Notes: a model not told the origin generated them from the sequence alone. Shown: positions 16,394-25,928, counted from the stretch's first letter. The stretch is 64,000 nucleotides of DNA from Methanofollis tationis (GCF_013377755.1 NZ_JABXWR010000001.1:941104-1005103), one strand, 5' to 3'. Made by a program: numbers and translations.

Positions 16394-17995
16394 ATGTTGA
16401 TTGCGATCACCCGCCTGGCAGAGAAGGCGGGGAACGACGCCGATGTCTGCGCCCGCTTCGGCCATACCTGCTATACGGTCTCGCCCCTCAGGGCCGACCT
16501 CCGCGAAGAGGCCGTCGGCCGGTTTGTAGAGGACGCAAACGCCGGGGTCTTCGACGGCATCTTTTTCACGAGCGCCCTGCCCGCGGCGGTCGTCGCCCCG
16601 CGCCTTCACCTCCCGCGTCCGACCCGGATCGTCGCCATCGGGCCGCAAACGGCCAGGACCCTCGAAGAGAGCGGCCTTGAGCCCGAGACCCTGCCCACCT
16701 ATTACTCGGCTGATTTCGCCCCGCACATGGGGGCATGGCTGCAGGGCAAACGGGTCGGGATCCCGCGAGCGGCGGTGCCGAACCCGGGCCTGATGCAGGC
16801 GATCGCGGACGCCGGAGGAGAGGCCTGCGAGTACCAGGTCTACGACCTGGTGCCCTCGGGCGAGGCCCTCGATACCGGCCGCGCCGACGCCGTGCTCTTC
16901 ACCAGCGCCTCGTCGTTTACCACGGCGCGGTGGGAGCGGCGGGAGGGGCAGATCGTTGTCGCCATCGGGAGGGTGACGGCGCAGGCGATGGAGACGGCGG
17001 GCGTCGTCCCTGACGTGGTCGGGGACGGCTCTCTTGCCGGGACGCTTGCGGCCCTGGACCTCAGGGGCGGGAAGAGAGCGACGACCGAACACCTGCCAGG
17101 CGTGCCGCAGGCCGGGCTTGTCGTGGTGGACAAACCGCGTGGGCCGTCGAGCCACCAGGTCGCCGCATGGGTGGGCAAGATGCTCGGGGTGCAGGTCGGG
17201 CATGCCGGGACCCTGGACCCGCAGGTCTCAGGGGTGCTCGTGGTGATGTTCGGCCCCGCGGTGCGCCTCGCCCCGGTGCTGCTCCGGGAGCAGAAGGAGT
17301 ACGTCTGCGCCATGCGCATCCACGGCGATGCCGACCGTGCAGAGATCGAGGAGACCGCCCGGGAGTTTGTCGGCCGGATCTACCAGCGCCCGCCCAGGCA
17401 GAGCGCCGTGAAGCGGTCGCTGCGGATCAGGAAGATCCACGACCTCGAGGTGCTCGACGTCGACGGGCGGGTCGTGCTCTTCAGGGTGGTCTGCGACGCG
17501 GGCACCTATATCAGGTCGCTCTGCCACCACCTCGGCCTCGCCCTCGGGACCGGCGCCCATATGCAGGAACTGAGGCGGACGAGGTCGGGCCTGTTCACCG
17601 AGGATACGGCCCTGACGCTCCACGCGATCAGGGACGCCTGCGTCGCCGCGGCGGCGGGCGATGAGACGGCCCTCAGCAGGATCATCCTCCCACCGGTGCT
17701 GGGCGTCGGCGAGATGCCCAGGATCGTGGTGCGCGACACGGCGATCGACGCCATCTGCCACGGAGCAAAACTCGCCGGGGTCGGCGTGCTCTCGAAGACG
17801 AAGTACCGCAAAGGGGACCTCGTGGCAGTGATCTCAGAGAGGGACGAACTGGTCTGCCTGGGCGAGGCGCTCGTCGATGCAGAGGCCTACAAACCCGGCG
17901 ATACCGGGCTGGTGCTCGCGCCGAAGGCCGTGATGATGGCGGCTGGCACCTACCCGCGGGGCTGGACGAAGAAGGCCGGCCAGAAAAAAGCGTGA
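16394..17995 (+). CDS. fused uroporphyrinogen-III synthase (HemD) - pseudouridine synthase Cbf5
   Basis: One uninterrupted 533-codon frame encodes two known proteins. Residues 1 to about 235 match uroporphyrinogen-III synthase, with two Rossmann-like halves (segments IFFTSALPAAV and VLFTSASSF) that close the tetrapyrrole ring used for F430 and cobamides. Residues about 245-533 match archaeal Cbf5/TruB: VVDKPRGPSSHQVAAWV, the catalytic motif HAGTLDPQVSGVL with Asp275, Y.CAMRIHG, GTYIRSLCHHLG, and a C-terminal PUA domain that binds H/ACA guide RNA. HemD has no stop before Cbf5. An internal GTG at 17102 could also start Cbf5 but has no good ribosome site. The fusion joins unrelated pathways; verify the reading frame. 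Confidence 0.85.
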   Translation: MLIAITRLAEKAGNDADVCARFGHTCYTVSPLRADLREEAVGRFVEDANAGVFDGIFFTSALPAAVVAPRLHLPRPTRIVAIGPQTARTLEESGLEPETLPTYYSADFAPHMGAWLQGKRVGIPRAAVPNPGLMQAIADAGGEACEYQVYDLVPSGEALDTGRADAVLFTSASSFTTARWERREGQIVVAIGRVTAQAMETAGVVPDVVGDGSLAGTLAALDLRGGKRATTEHLPGVPQAGLVVVDKPRGPSSHQVAAWVGKMLGVQVGHAGTLDPQVSGVLVVMFGPAVRLAPVLLREQKEYVCAMRIHGDADRAEIEETAREFVGRIYQRPPRQSAVKRSLRIRKIHDLEVLDVDGRVVLFRVVCDAGTYIRSLCHHLGLALGTGAHMQELRRTRSGLFTEDTALTLHAIRDACVAAAAGDETALSRIILPPVLGVGEMPRIVVRDTAIDAICHGAKLAGVGVLSKTKYRKGDLVAVISERDELVCLGEALVDAEAYKPGDTGLVLAPKAVMMAAGTYPRGWTKKAGQKKA

Positions 17996-18093
17996 GGGCC
18001 CGGCCCGCCCGCACTCCCACCGGCAGGGGGCCGGCCGGCACGGCCGCGGGGATAGGCTTAAAAAAAGGTGAAGCGAATAGTTAAAGGCGCAGT

Positions 18094-18178
18094 GCTGAGG
18101 TAGTCTAGTGGTATGGCGCGGGCCTGGAAAGCCCGTGGGGCGTTGAGCCCCTCGGGAGTTCAAATCTCCCCCTCAGCG
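18094..18178 (+). tRNA. tRNA-Ser (anticodon GGA)
   Basis: The acceptor stem GCTGAGG pairs with CCTCAGC, the anticodon stem is CGGGC/GCCCG with loop CTGGAAA (anticodon GGA), and a long variable arm and a GTTCAAATC T-loop are present as in serine tRNAs. The discriminator base is G. A TATA-like CTTAAAAA lies about 35 bases upstream. CCA is not encoded. Confidence 0.93.
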
Positions 18179-18567
18179 TTTTGAAATCACGTTCAATTCT
18201 TCTGTTCATGATACTCTTCTGATCCCTTCCTGTGATTCGGCTCCTATCCAGATCGGCAGACCTCTCTCTGCCGCCCTGACCATCGAGCACTCCGGTCTCG
18301 CGCGACGCCTTCGAACGGCGTTGGCAGCACCCGGACACCGGACTTCGCGGCTTCGCCTCTTTTCGCGTGAGGTTCTATCGCCCACCGTGCACAACGCTCA
18401 CGCGAAGATACGCGAAGGGAAGCCGAGGGGTTGATCTCCTGATGGCCGCCTCAACCATTCAAGCGAAGTGCTGAGCCCGGATCCTCCCCGCATCCACACC
18501 CCTGAAAAATAAAAATGGGCCCCGAATCGCAATTTAAAACCCGTATAACTGCGAATATTCCCGCAGC
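18179..18567. other. intergenic region with a dispersed-repeat-like segment
   Basis: No gene is convincing here. A perfect 10-bp inverted repeat, TTCGCGTGAG at 18362-18371 and CTCACGCGAA at 18397-18406, flanks a 25-base loop. The neighbourhood (ACGCGAAGATACGCGAAGG) resembles short repeated intergenic sequences. A TATA-like ATTTAAAAC near 18531 probably serves the META lipoprotein gene. Confidence 0.5.
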
Positions 18568-18607
18568 CATGGGATCCTATATCTCTGCACGCCGCCCATC
18601 CCTGAGC

Positions 18608-19441
18608 ATGCGACCACGAAGATACACCCCGACCCTCGCGGCGACGGCCGTCGTCCTCGCCGCCTGCCTCCTTGCCGCCGGCTGCACCGGGCAGGCTCCA
18701 GGAGGGGAGGACAACGCCACCGCTCCGACGGCCGTACTGGACGGCACGGCCTGGAACCTCCTCTCATACGAACAGGACGGTTCGATGAAGAGCACCCTCG
18801 AGGGAACGATGGTCACCCTGGCCTTCACCGACAACACCACCCTCTCGGGCTCGGCCGGGTGCAACCACTACTCCGCCCGGTACACGGAAACGGGCACGGC
18901 GATTGCCATCGGCCCGGCCGTCTCGACGCTGATGTATTGTGAGACACCCGGCGTGATGGAGCAGGAGACGGCGTACCTCAAACTCCTCGGCACAGCGGCT
19001 TCCTTTGCGGTCGAGGGCGACACGCTGACCCTCAGCGACATAAACCGCACCGTCATCCTCGTCTTCGAAAAGGCCACACCGTCCGGGCCAGCACCCCTCA
19101 TCGGGACAACCTGGACCCTTGAATCTCTCTACAGCGGCGACACCGTCAGTTCGGTCGTCGCAGGCTCAATGATCACCGCCATCTTCGGGGAAGACGGGAG
19201 TCTCACCGGTTCGGCCGGGTGCAACCGCTACTTCGCCACCTGCACCCTCTCGGGCGCCTCGCTCTCGATCGGCCAGATCGGGTCGACGAAGATGCATTGC
19301 ACCGCGGAAGGGATCATGGAGCAGGAGACCACGTACCTCAACCTCCTCGGGGACGTGAAGAGGTACGCCATCGAAGGTGACCGGCTCGACCTCCTCGATG
19401 AGAGCGGTGTCCGGGCCCTCACCTTCAGGGCAGAGGCCTGA
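18608..19441 (+). CDS. lipoprotein with two META (HslJ-like) domains
   Basis: From the ATG at 18608 the protein has a basic start (MRPRRY), a hydrophobic stretch and a lipobox LAAGC, so it is probably a lipid-anchored surface protein. Two META domains follow, each with WxLxS, the signature GSAGCNxY, and MEQETxYLxLL. The domain occurs in the heat-shock protein HslJ and in secreted proteins; its activity is not established. An in-frame ATG at 18569 is possible but would put a hydrophilic segment before the signal peptide. The two halves are clearly an internal duplication. Confidence 0.8.
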   Translation: MRPRRYTPTLAATAVVLAACLLAAGCTGQAPGGEDNATAPTAVLDGTAWNLLSYEQDGSMKSTLEGTMVTLAFTDNTTLSGSAGCNHYSARYTETGTAIAIGPAVSTLMYCETPGVMEQETAYLKLLGTAASFAVEGDTLTLSDINRTVILVFEKATPSGPAPLIGTTWTLESLYSGDTVSSVVAGSMITAIFGEDGSLTGSAGCNRYFATCTLSGASLSIGQIGSTKMHCTAEGIMEQETTYLNLLGDVKRYAIEGDRLDLLDESGVRALTFRAEA

Positions 19442-19569
19442 GCGTTATGCCGGAATCCGGTTTAAGGGGAGGCATATTCCCCCGCCGTATCGGAACGGAG
19501 CTCATTCCAGGTGTCGCCATACCTGGCCGGGGACCAGGATCTCAAACCTGGCCCCCTTCCCGCTGTATT

Positions 19570-19758
19570 GAGCGGAGGCGAGAACAGAGGGGCACCAGGG
19601 AGCGGGCGCTCGCCGCCGGGATGGTGACGCCCGGCGAGTGGGAGCGCGGCATCGCGGCCCTCAGGAGAACGGAAGAGGAGGACGGGACCTTCACCTACAC
19701 CTTTTTCAGGGCCGTTGCAGGGGATGGCGAGGAGCCTCCGGGGATCTCCGCCGGTTAA
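19570..19758 (+). pseudogene. relic of a methyltransferase C-terminus
   Basis: The frame encodes RERALAAGMVTPGEWERGI..LRRTEEEDGTFTYTFFRAVA, very like the last 45 residues of class I SAM methyltransferases, in which a helix-turn segment is followed by 'GTFxYTxFRAVA'. No upstream SAM-binding part is present in any frame, so the rest of the gene has been lost. An intact but different methyltransferase starts 54 bases later. Confidence 0.45.
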
Positions 19759-19811
19759 GGAAGACCACTTCTCCCAGCTCGCTTATCAACCCCTGCGGCC
19801 CATCCACCGCC

Positions 19812-20642
19812 ATGCACCGGATCATCGACTGGAACGAACTCTGGAAGGCGGTCTATGCCGCCGCACCCCGCAGGAAAGGGAAAGATCGCGACCCCGGCGC
19901 CGCATGGGACAAAAAAGCGGCCGCCTATGAACAGGCGGTGAACGACGAGGCGGCGATCGCGGCGCAGGAGGTCGGGATGATGGCCCTCCTCCCGGGCGAC
20001 CGGGTGCTCGACATGGGTGCGGGAACCGGCCGCCTCGCCGTCCCGATGGCAGAGGTCGCCGCCCACGTGACCGCCCTCGACCCGTCTGAGCGGATGCTTG
20101 AGAAGCTCGCGGCCGGCATGGCGGCAAAAGGGCTCACGAACTACTCGTGCATCAGGATGCGGTGGGAAGAGGCGGCGATCGGAGAGAACGTCGAGGAGCA
20201 CGACGTCGTGGTCGCCGCATACTCCCTGGGCTTTTACGACCTCGGGGCGGCGCTGGAGAAGATCGACGCCACCGCCAGCCGCTCTGTCTGCCTCTTCTGG
20301 CACGCGGGAGAGTGGCGCACCCCGGCGGAGATCGCCCTCAGGCAGGCGGTGTTCGGCGGGGAGGGGGAGGACGCGGGCTACCCTGACTACTCCTATATCA
20401 TAAACATCCTCCACGACAGGGAGATCTACGCCGACGTGACGGTCTACGACGTCGTGCTGACAAACCGGTACGCCTCGCCCGAAGAGGCTGCAGAGGGATG
20501 GGCGACGCTCCACGAGGCCCCGAAGGAGAGCCTCGGGACGATCACCGAACATTTCGCCGCAATGCTCGAGCCCGACGGCGCCGGGGGGTATCTCCACCGG
20601 AAACGGCGGCGGCAGGCGATGATACGCTGGGAAAAGAGGTGA
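19812..20642 (+). CDS. class I SAM-dependent methyltransferase
   Basis: This 276-residue methyltransferase has motif I VLDMGAGTGRLAVPMA, then HVTALDPSERML (acidic ribose-binding position), and VVVAAYSLGFYDL as motif IV. The N-terminus (WNELWKAVY..) and C-terminus are typical of archaeal small-molecule methyltransferases often found near cobalamin or metal genes, but no such neighbour exists here. The substrate is unknown. The ATG at 19812 is the first in frame. It converges on mscS with a 14-base gap. Confidence 0.8.
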   Translation: MHRIIDWNELWKAVYAAAPRRKGKDRDPGAAWDKKAAAYEQAVNDEAAIAAQEVGMMALLPGDRVLDMGAGTGRLAVPMAEVAAHVTALDPSERMLEKLAAGMAAKGLTNYSCIRMRWEEAAIGENVEEHDVVVAAYSLGFYDLGAALEKIDATASRSVCLFWHAGEWRTPAEIALRQAVFGGEGEDAGYPDYSYIINILHDREIYADVTVYDVVLTNRYASPEEAAEGWATLHEAPKESLGTITEHFAAMLEPDGAGGYLHRKRRRQAMIRWEKR

Positions 20643-20656
20643 GGGGGAGAACGGCC

Positions 20657-21577
20657 TTATGCCGATGTGTCTTCACGGATCTGCACCCCGGTGATCCCCT
20701 CCTCCTCGAGGGAGGAGAGGATCGCAAGGAGAAACGAGGAGAGGATCTCGTCCCGGTGATCGATCCGCTGGATCCAGAACCCGATGCTCAGGGTCAGGGT
20801 GTCGGGGCCGGCGCCCGAGACCAGCACCTTCGGGCTGAGAAGCGAGAGATCGACCGTTTCCGCATACAACCGGCGCATCGAGGGGAGCTGGAGCAGGGAA
20901 TCGAAGAGACTTTTCTGCTCGCCCCAGACATTCGGGAGGATCTCGGGCTCGCGGTCTGCGGCGGCGAGCACCAGAGCGCTCACACGCTCCACCGGAATGG
21001 TGCGCGGCATAATGAAGGCAAGGCGCACCCTGATGAACCCTGAGCGCGTGTAATTGACGATCTTCGTGTTGAGCAGGGCGGAATTCGGCATCGTCACCAG
21101 CCTCCCATTCTGGCCGCGCAGGGTCGTCGTTGTCAGGGCGATGTCCTTGACCCTGACGATGCCGGTCTCAGGCGCCCCGCCGACGGCGATCCACTCTTCG
21201 AGCCGGATTGGACGGTTCACGGCAATGAGCAGCCCGGCCAGGACGTTCTGAATGATCTGGGCCGAGGAAAAGGCGACGACGATGCTGAGGATCCCCAGGC
21301 TTGCCGAGAAGGCGGTCAGATCAAAATCGAGGATGACGAGGGCACTGAAATAGATCCCGGTGAAAATAACGGCATACTGGACCAGGGCAGCGGAAAACCT
21401 GGCGCTTCCGCGCGGGAGTACGGGGTCCAGGGCCCGCCTGACCAGGGCGTAACAGAGGTTTCCGGCAAAGATGAATACAAAAAAGAGGAGGATGAAGATG
21501 AGAACGTTCTCCAGGGGGACGCCGCCGATCATCACGCCGTTGTCTGCCATCGGATCGGTGTCGCCACAGATACTCAT
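20657..21577 (-). CDS. small-conductance mechanosensitive channel (MscS family)
   Basis: Three N-terminal hydrophobic helices are followed by the MscS pore and beta domain: the TM3-like segment 'LGILSIVVAFSSAQIIQNVLAGLLIAVNRPIRLEEWI', the beta-domain 'TTLRGQNGRLVTMPNSALLNTKIVNYTRSG', and a C-terminal alpha/beta domain. It should release osmolytes during hypo-osmotic shock. I use the ATG at 21577 (MSICGD); an ATG at 21595 would overlap the promoter of the divergent hydrolase, and one at 21550 is also possible. Confidence 0.88.
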   Translation of the reverse strand: MSICGDTDPMADNGVMIGGVPLENVLIFILLFFVFIFAGNLCYALVRRALDPVLPRGSARFSAALVQYAVIFTGIYFSALVILDFDLTAFSASLGILSIVVAFSSAQIIQNVLAGLLIAVNRPIRLEEWIAVGGAPETGIVRVKDIALTTTTLRGQNGRLVTMPNSALLNTKIVNYTRSGFIRVRLAFIMPRTIPVERVSALVLAAADREPEILPNVWGEQKSLFDSLLQLPSMRRLYAETVDLSLLSPKVLVSGAGPDTLTLSIGFWIQRIDHRDEILSSFLLAILSSLEEEGITGVQIREDTSA

Positions 21578-21604
21578 AAACCATTCCCCGTCCACCGGAG
21601 TACT

Positions 21605-22807
21605 GTGCTACCCGAAAGGATCCGCGAACTGATCAGGGCAGACCTCCCCTCGCTGCTCGCCCTGTACAGAGACCTCCACACCCACCCCGAGATCTCGGGC
21701 GAAGAGGCTGAAACGGCAGGGAAGCTCGCTGCCGCCCTTTCTGCCGCAGGGTGCAGGGTGACCGGCGGGATCGGTGGCCACGGCATCGTCGGCGTGCTCG
21801 AAAACGGCGCCGGCCCGGTGGTGATGCTCAGGGCCGACATGGACGCCCTCCCGGTCGCCGAGGAGACCGGCCTCCCGTACGCAAGCCAGCGCCCGGGCGT
21901 CATGCACGCCTGCGGTCACGACGTCCACATGACCGCCCTCGTCGGGGCCGCCCGCCTCCTCGCCGCCACAAAAGAGCGCTGGCGCGGGACGGTGCTCTTC
22001 GTCGGCCAGCCGGCAGAGGAGATCGCGGCCGGGGCGCGCCTGATGATCGCCGACGGCCTCTTCTCCCGGTTCCCGCGACCCGACTACGCCGTCGCCGTCC
22101 ACGTCGGCCCTGACCTCCCGGTCGGGACGGTCGGGAGCAGGGGCGGCATCCTCTCGGCAGGAGGGGAGTCTATTGACCTGGTCGTCAGGGGTATCGGTGG
22201 GCATGCCGCCCACCCGGACCGGGCCCGCGACCCGATCCTCCTGGCCGCCCAGACCGTGCTCGCCCTGCAGGCGATCAGGAGCCGCGAGATCGATCCGAAC
22301 GAGTTTTTCATCCTCTCGACCGGGGCGATCCACGGCGGGAGAAAACACAACGCCATCCCGGACGAGGTCGTGCTGAAGATGAGCATGCGCTACCACACCC
22401 GGACCGTCCAGGAACAGGGCCTCGCCGCCATCAGGCGGATCGCCGAGGGGACCGCCGTCGCCGCCGGGATCCCTCCGGCCCTGATGCCCACGGTCAGCGT
22501 GATCGGCGAATCGGCCCCGCCCCTGTACACCGACGCCGCACTGACCAAAGGGTGCGCCGCGGCGATCAGGGCATGCCTGGGAGCGGAGAGCACGGTCGAG
22601 ATCCCGCCCCTCTCAGGGAGCGAGGACTTTGCGGTCTTCGGAGAGGAGGGCATACCGCTCGCCTACTTCAGGATCGGAACAAAAGAGGAGGGCGACGGCG
22701 GGGCATACCTCCACTCCTCCCGTTTCGCCCCCCGGCCCGAGGCCGCCGTCGAGACCGGGGCGATCGTCCTCGCCGTCGCCGCCATCGCATGCTCTCCGCC
22801 TGAGTGA
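21605..22807 (+). CDS. M20-family amidohydrolase
   Basis: This 400-residue zinc peptidase-like amidohydrolase belongs to the family of hippurate, indole-acetyl-amino-acid and N-acyl-amino-acid hydrolases. Metal ligands are visible in [19 protein letters not shown] and the C-terminal GSEDFAVF. The dimerisation (lid) domain lies in the middle (about 175-290). The start is a GTG at 21605; the divergent mscS start is only 27 bases away. The substrate is unknown. It is followed after 10 bases by the DUF2179 gene, probably in the same operon. Confidence 0.88.
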   Translation: MLPERIRELIRADLPSLLALYRDLHTHPEISGEEAETAGKLAAALSAAGCRVTGGIGGHGIVGVLENGAGPVVMLRADMDALPVAEETGLPYASQRPGVMHACGHDVHMTALVGAARLLAATKERWRGTVLFVGQPAEEIAAGARLMIADGLFSRFPRPDYAVAVHVGPDLPVGTVGSRGGILSAGGESIDLVVRGIGGHAAHPDRARDPILLAAQTVLALQAIRSREIDPNEFFILSTGAIHGGRKHNAIPDEVVLKMSMRYHTRTVQEQGLAAIRRIAEGTAVAAGIPPALMPTVSVIGESAPPLYTDAALTKGCAAAIRACLGAESTVEIPPLSGSEDFAVFGEEGIPLAYFRIGTKEEGDGGAYLHSSRFAPRPEAAVETGAIVLAVAAIACSPPE

Positions 22808-22817
22808 GGAAAGAGCG

Positions 22818-23396
22818 ATGGATGCCTGGGTCTTTTCAAGCGTGCTCCTCCCCCTCTTCATCTTCTTCGCGAGGATCGCCGATGTGACCCTCGGGACGAT
22901 GCGGATCATCCTGGTGAACAGGGGGATGAAATATGCCGCCCCGGCGCTCGGCTTCTTCGAGATCCTGATCTGGCTCCTTGCAATCGGCCAGATCTTCTCG
23001 AACGTCACAAACTATGTCAATTATATCGCCTACGCCTCTGGTTTTGCGGCCGGCAACTACATCGGCATCCTGGTCGAGGAGAAGATCGCCATGGGCCTGG
23101 CCGTCGTGCGGATCATCACCCAGCGGGACGCCACATCGCTCATCGGGACGCTCAGGAGTTCCGGCTATGGCGTGACCGTCATGGACGCCCAGGGCATGGC
23201 CGGGCCCGGCAAGGTGATCTTCACCGTCGTGCGGCGGAAAACGGTCCCTGACGTGGTCAGAAAGGTGCACGAGATCTCCCCGAAGGCCTTTTACTCGGTG
23301 GAAGACGTCCGTCATGCGGCCGAAGGGACGTTCCCGCAGGCGATGTACCAGCGGCGCGATATCCGTCTCCTCAGGTACTTCCGCAAGGGGAAATAG
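22818..23396 (+). CDS. UPF0316/DUF2179-family membrane protein
   Basis: This 192-residue protein starts with three hydrophobic helices ([24 protein letters not shown] is the family signature) and ends in a soluble DUF2179 domain ([39 protein letters not shown]). The function of the family is unknown; DUF2179 domains resemble small ligand-binding domains. The ATG at 22818 follows the hydrolase stop by 10 bases and a GAGGAAAG ribosome site. Confidence 0.82.
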   Translation: MDAWVFSSVLLPLFIFFARIADVTLGTMRIILVNRGMKYAAPALGFFEILIWLLAIGQIFSNVTNYVNYIAYASGFAAGNYIGILVEEKIAMGLAVVRIITQRDATSLIGTLRSSGYGVTVMDAQGMAGPGKVIFTVVRRKTVPDVVRKVHEISPKAFYSVEDVRHAAEGTFPQAMYQRRDIRLLRYFRKGK

Positions 23397-23400
23397 GTGC

Positions 23401-24312
23401 TCAGGCGAATACGCCTGCAGCGGCGAGGGCGGCGACCAGGATAAAGGCGATGAGAGCGGCGAGGTTCAGTTCTGCGGCACGGATGATCTCTCGCCGGTCG
23501 GCCGGGGGGTGAAGGAGAGGGATGGCCCCGGCGATCACCGGCAGTAACGAGGCCGCCAGCACCTGAGGGGGAGCGCTCCAGGCGGCCGGAAGGAGAAGAG
23601 ATATAGCGGCGGCGGCGAGAAACATCGCCAGAAACGCATTTCTTCTGCCATATCTCACGACAAGATTCTCTTTTCCGGCAGCACGATCGCCCTCGCAGTC
23701 AGGCATCTCCACGCTCAGGATGAAAAAAAGCCCGGCGAAAAGAAGTGGGAGGATGAAAAGGGCGAAGGAGAGGTCTAACCGGCCGCCTGCCGCAAGATAA
23801 CCGGCGCCCGGCATGAAAAAACCGAAGGTGAGCATGGTCGCCGCCTCGCCGAGACCGCGGTATGCGAGGGCGAGGGGCGGGGCGGTATAGTACCAGCCGA
23901 CGAGGTTCCCGGCGAGGACGAAGGGGAGGAAATAGGGGGGCAGGGGGTAGAGGATCGCACAGAGAAGGGCGAGGGCGAGAGAGATGCCGATGAGCACGAG
24001 GGCGAGCAAACGGGCCGCCCCGGCGAGATCAGGCCGCGAGAGAAGGATGCCGCTCCCGCCCGATATGCGCGTGCGCATCCCCGGGCGGTCAGCCTGCCGG
24101 TCGAAGTAGTCGTTGCTCAGGCTGACCGAGACCTGCCCGGCGGCAAGGACGAGGTAGCAGAGGAGAAGACGGTCCGGCACTGCAAAGGGATCGCCTGCAG
24201 TATATGCGCCCAGGAGAAAGAGCAGCAGCCCACCGAGGAGAAACGGGAGGCGGCACAGCCTGAGCAGGGCGCAGAGTGTCCCGGTCTGCCGGGAAAGGCC
24301 GATCCCCCTCAT
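23401..24312 (-). CDS. UbiA-family prenyltransferase
   Basis: This polytopic membrane protein of about 303 residues has the two Asp-rich motifs of UbiA prenyltransferases: NDYFDRQAD in the first cytosolic loop and MPDCEGDRAAGK in the second. These bind the Mg-diphosphate of a prenyl donor. The acceptor could be a quinone-like or lipid molecule and cannot be assigned. I use the ATG at 24312 (MRGIGLSRQTG); the longer frame to 24450 would overlap the divergent gene. The gene converges on the DUF2179 gene with a 4-base gap. Confidence 0.85.
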   Translation of the reverse strand: MRGIGLSRQTGTLCALLRLCRLPFLLGGLLLFLLGAYTAGDPFAVPDRLLLCYLVLAAGQVSVSLSNDYFDRQADRPGMRTRISGGSGILLSRPDLAGAARLLALVLIGISLALALLCAILYPLPPYFLPFVLAGNLVGWYYTAPPLALAYRGLGEAATMLTFGFFMPGAGYLAAGGRLDLSFALFILPLLFAGLFFILSVEMPDCEGDRAAGKENLVVRYGRRNAFLAMFLAAAAISLLLPAAWSAPPQVLAASLLPVIAGAIPLLHPPADRREIIRAAELNLAALIAFILVAALAAAGVFA

Positions 24313-24406
24313 ACTCAGGAAGAGAGAGGCGGCCCTGATAAATCTGGCGGTCGGACCCGCGGAGAAACATCTATTACCGTTCAGCACACCCCTCCTCCTG
24401 AGCACC

Positions 24407-25393
24407 ATGAACACCTTTGAACGGCCGCGGATCCTCTCGAGCAGGTGCATCGAATTCGATCACTGCCGCTGGAACGGAGACCGGATCACGAGCAACACGG
24501 TCAGCGCCCTGAAGGAGTATGCAGATTTCCTTCCGGTCTGCGCCGAAATGGAGATCGGCCTGGGCGTGCCGCGCGAACCGGTCAGGCTCGTGGACATGAA
24601 CGGTTCGACGCGGCTGATCCAGCACGAGACCGGCCTCGACGTCACCGACCGCATGATCGCCTTCGCGGACAGCACCCTCGACGCTGCCGGGGATCTCGAC
24701 GGCTTCATCTTAAAATCGCGCTCGCCGTCCTGCGGGATAAAAGACGTAAAGGTTTATCGCGGCGCAGAATCCGGAGACACCGCCAGAAAGGAGGCCGGGA
24801 TATTTGCGGCCAGGGTGATGGAGCGCTTTCCCGGCCTGCCGGTCGAGGACGAGGGACGGCTCAGGAACAGACGGATCAAAGAGCACTTCTTCACCCGCAT
24901 CTTCGCCGGCGCCTTGTTCAGGCAGGTCAGGGCCTCGGGAAAGATGCACGAACTCGCAGCGTTTCATCAGAGAAACAAGTTTCTCCTGATGGCCTACAGC
25001 CAGAAAGAACTGCAGGAACTCGGCAGGATCGTTGCAAACCATGAAAAACACGGCTTCAACGAGGTCGCGGACGCCTACGGGGCGCACTTCTCCAGGGCGC
25101 TTGCACGGGCGCCGCCCTACACCGCCACGATCAACGTCCTGATGCACGCCCTCGGCTATTTCAAGGACAGCCTCTCGCACGAAGAAAAGGCGTTCTTCCT
25201 CGAAAACCTCCACCGCTACCGCGAGGACCGCTCGACCGTCTGCCCGAACCTCGCCGTCTTCCGCTCGTGGATCGTCCGCTTCGGCAACGATTACCTTGCG
25301 AACCAGACATTCTTCAATCCGTTCCCGCCCGACCTCGTAGAAGTGGCGCGGGACCTCTCCCACAAGGAGAGGGACTACTGGGCCGAGAAGTGA
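24407..25393 (+). CDS. DUF523 - DUF1722 (YbgA-like) protein
   Basis: The 328-residue protein joins two domains that also occur together in bacteria. The N-terminal DUF523 (about 1-150) has SSRC, VCAEMEIGLGVPR and the cysteine motif KSRSPSCG. The C-terminal DUF1722/YbgA domain (about 185-315) has FHQRNKFLLMAYSQKELQELG and HALGYFKDSLS. The conserved cysteines (SSRC, PVCAE, SPSCG) hint at metal or cluster binding. The molecular role is not established. It stands alone with its own start at 24407. Confidence 0.85.
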   Translation: MNTFERPRILSSRCIEFDHCRWNGDRITSNTVSALKEYADFLPVCAEMEIGLGVPREPVRLVDMNGSTRLIQHETGLDVTDRMIAFADSTLDAAGDLDGFILKSRSPSCGIKDVKVYRGAESGDTARKEAGIFAARVMERFPGLPVEDEGRLRNRRIKEHFFTRIFAGALFRQVRASGKMHELAAFHQRNKFLLMAYSQKELQELGRIVANHEKHGFNEVADAYGAHFSRALARAPPYTATINVLMHALGYFKDSLSHEEKAFFLENLHRYREDRSTVCPNLAVFRSWIVRFGNDYLANQTFFNPFPPDLVEVARDLSHKERDYWAEK

Positions 25394-25439
25394 GGAAAGG
25401 AGATACCTTTATGCAACCTCCGCACCCTGACAGAACAGG

Positions 25440-25844
25440 ATGAACGCACAGGTCCTGGCACTCCTCTGCCTCGCCCTCGTCGGCGCCGCCGGCATCGCCG
25501 CCTGCTGCACCGCCACGCCAGACGGCAGCCTCCCGACGGCAGTCACCTTCAGGGGCGAGGTGGTCCACACCGGCGGCGATCCTGATGAACTCGTCGTCAG
25601 GTACTATCCGAACAGCACCGAACCGTCTGATTATACGGTCACCTTCGAGATGAGAAGAGGCGGTACGACCGAGGAGGCCGTCGCCGGCAGGCTCTACACG
25701 AACATCTCGGCAGAACGGCCGATCGAACTCCCGGCAGCGGCCGCCGAGCCCGGCGTCCCGGTGACGGTCAGCATCGCCATCTACGACCGCTGGGGGAGGA
25801 ACGTGCACACCTCGACGACCACCCTCACGCCGGGGGAGCCCTGA
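25440..25844 (+). CDS. small secreted or lipid-anchored protein, function unknown
   Basis: This 134-residue protein begins with a hydrophobic signal sequence and an IAACC segment that could act as a lipobox. A single beta-sandwich-like domain follows, with two NxS/T-type sites (NST, NIS) and ends in Thr-rich strands. I do not recognise the family. A TATA-like TTTATGCAA lies just upstream of the start. It is probably an extracytoplasmic protein. Confidence 0.6.
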   Translation: MNAQVLALLCLALVGAAGIAACCTATPDGSLPTAVTFRGEVVHTGGDPDELVVRYYPNSTEPSDYTVTFEMRRGGTTEEAVAGRLYTNISAERPIELPAAAAEPGVPVTVSIAIYDRWGRNVHTSTTTLTPGEP

Positions 25845-25928
25845 GAGAAGGGGTATCGGAACAGGAGGCGTGCGCATTTTCCGCCGGCACCCGGAGGTAT
25901 GTTTATCCCGTGGCCGCGACACCATAGC

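Noticed and set aside
18179-18514. Possible small ncRNA or coding remnant downstream of tRNA-Ser
   Set aside because: Only an inverted repeat and short GCGAAG motifs are visible; no promoter, terminator or reading frame supports a gene.
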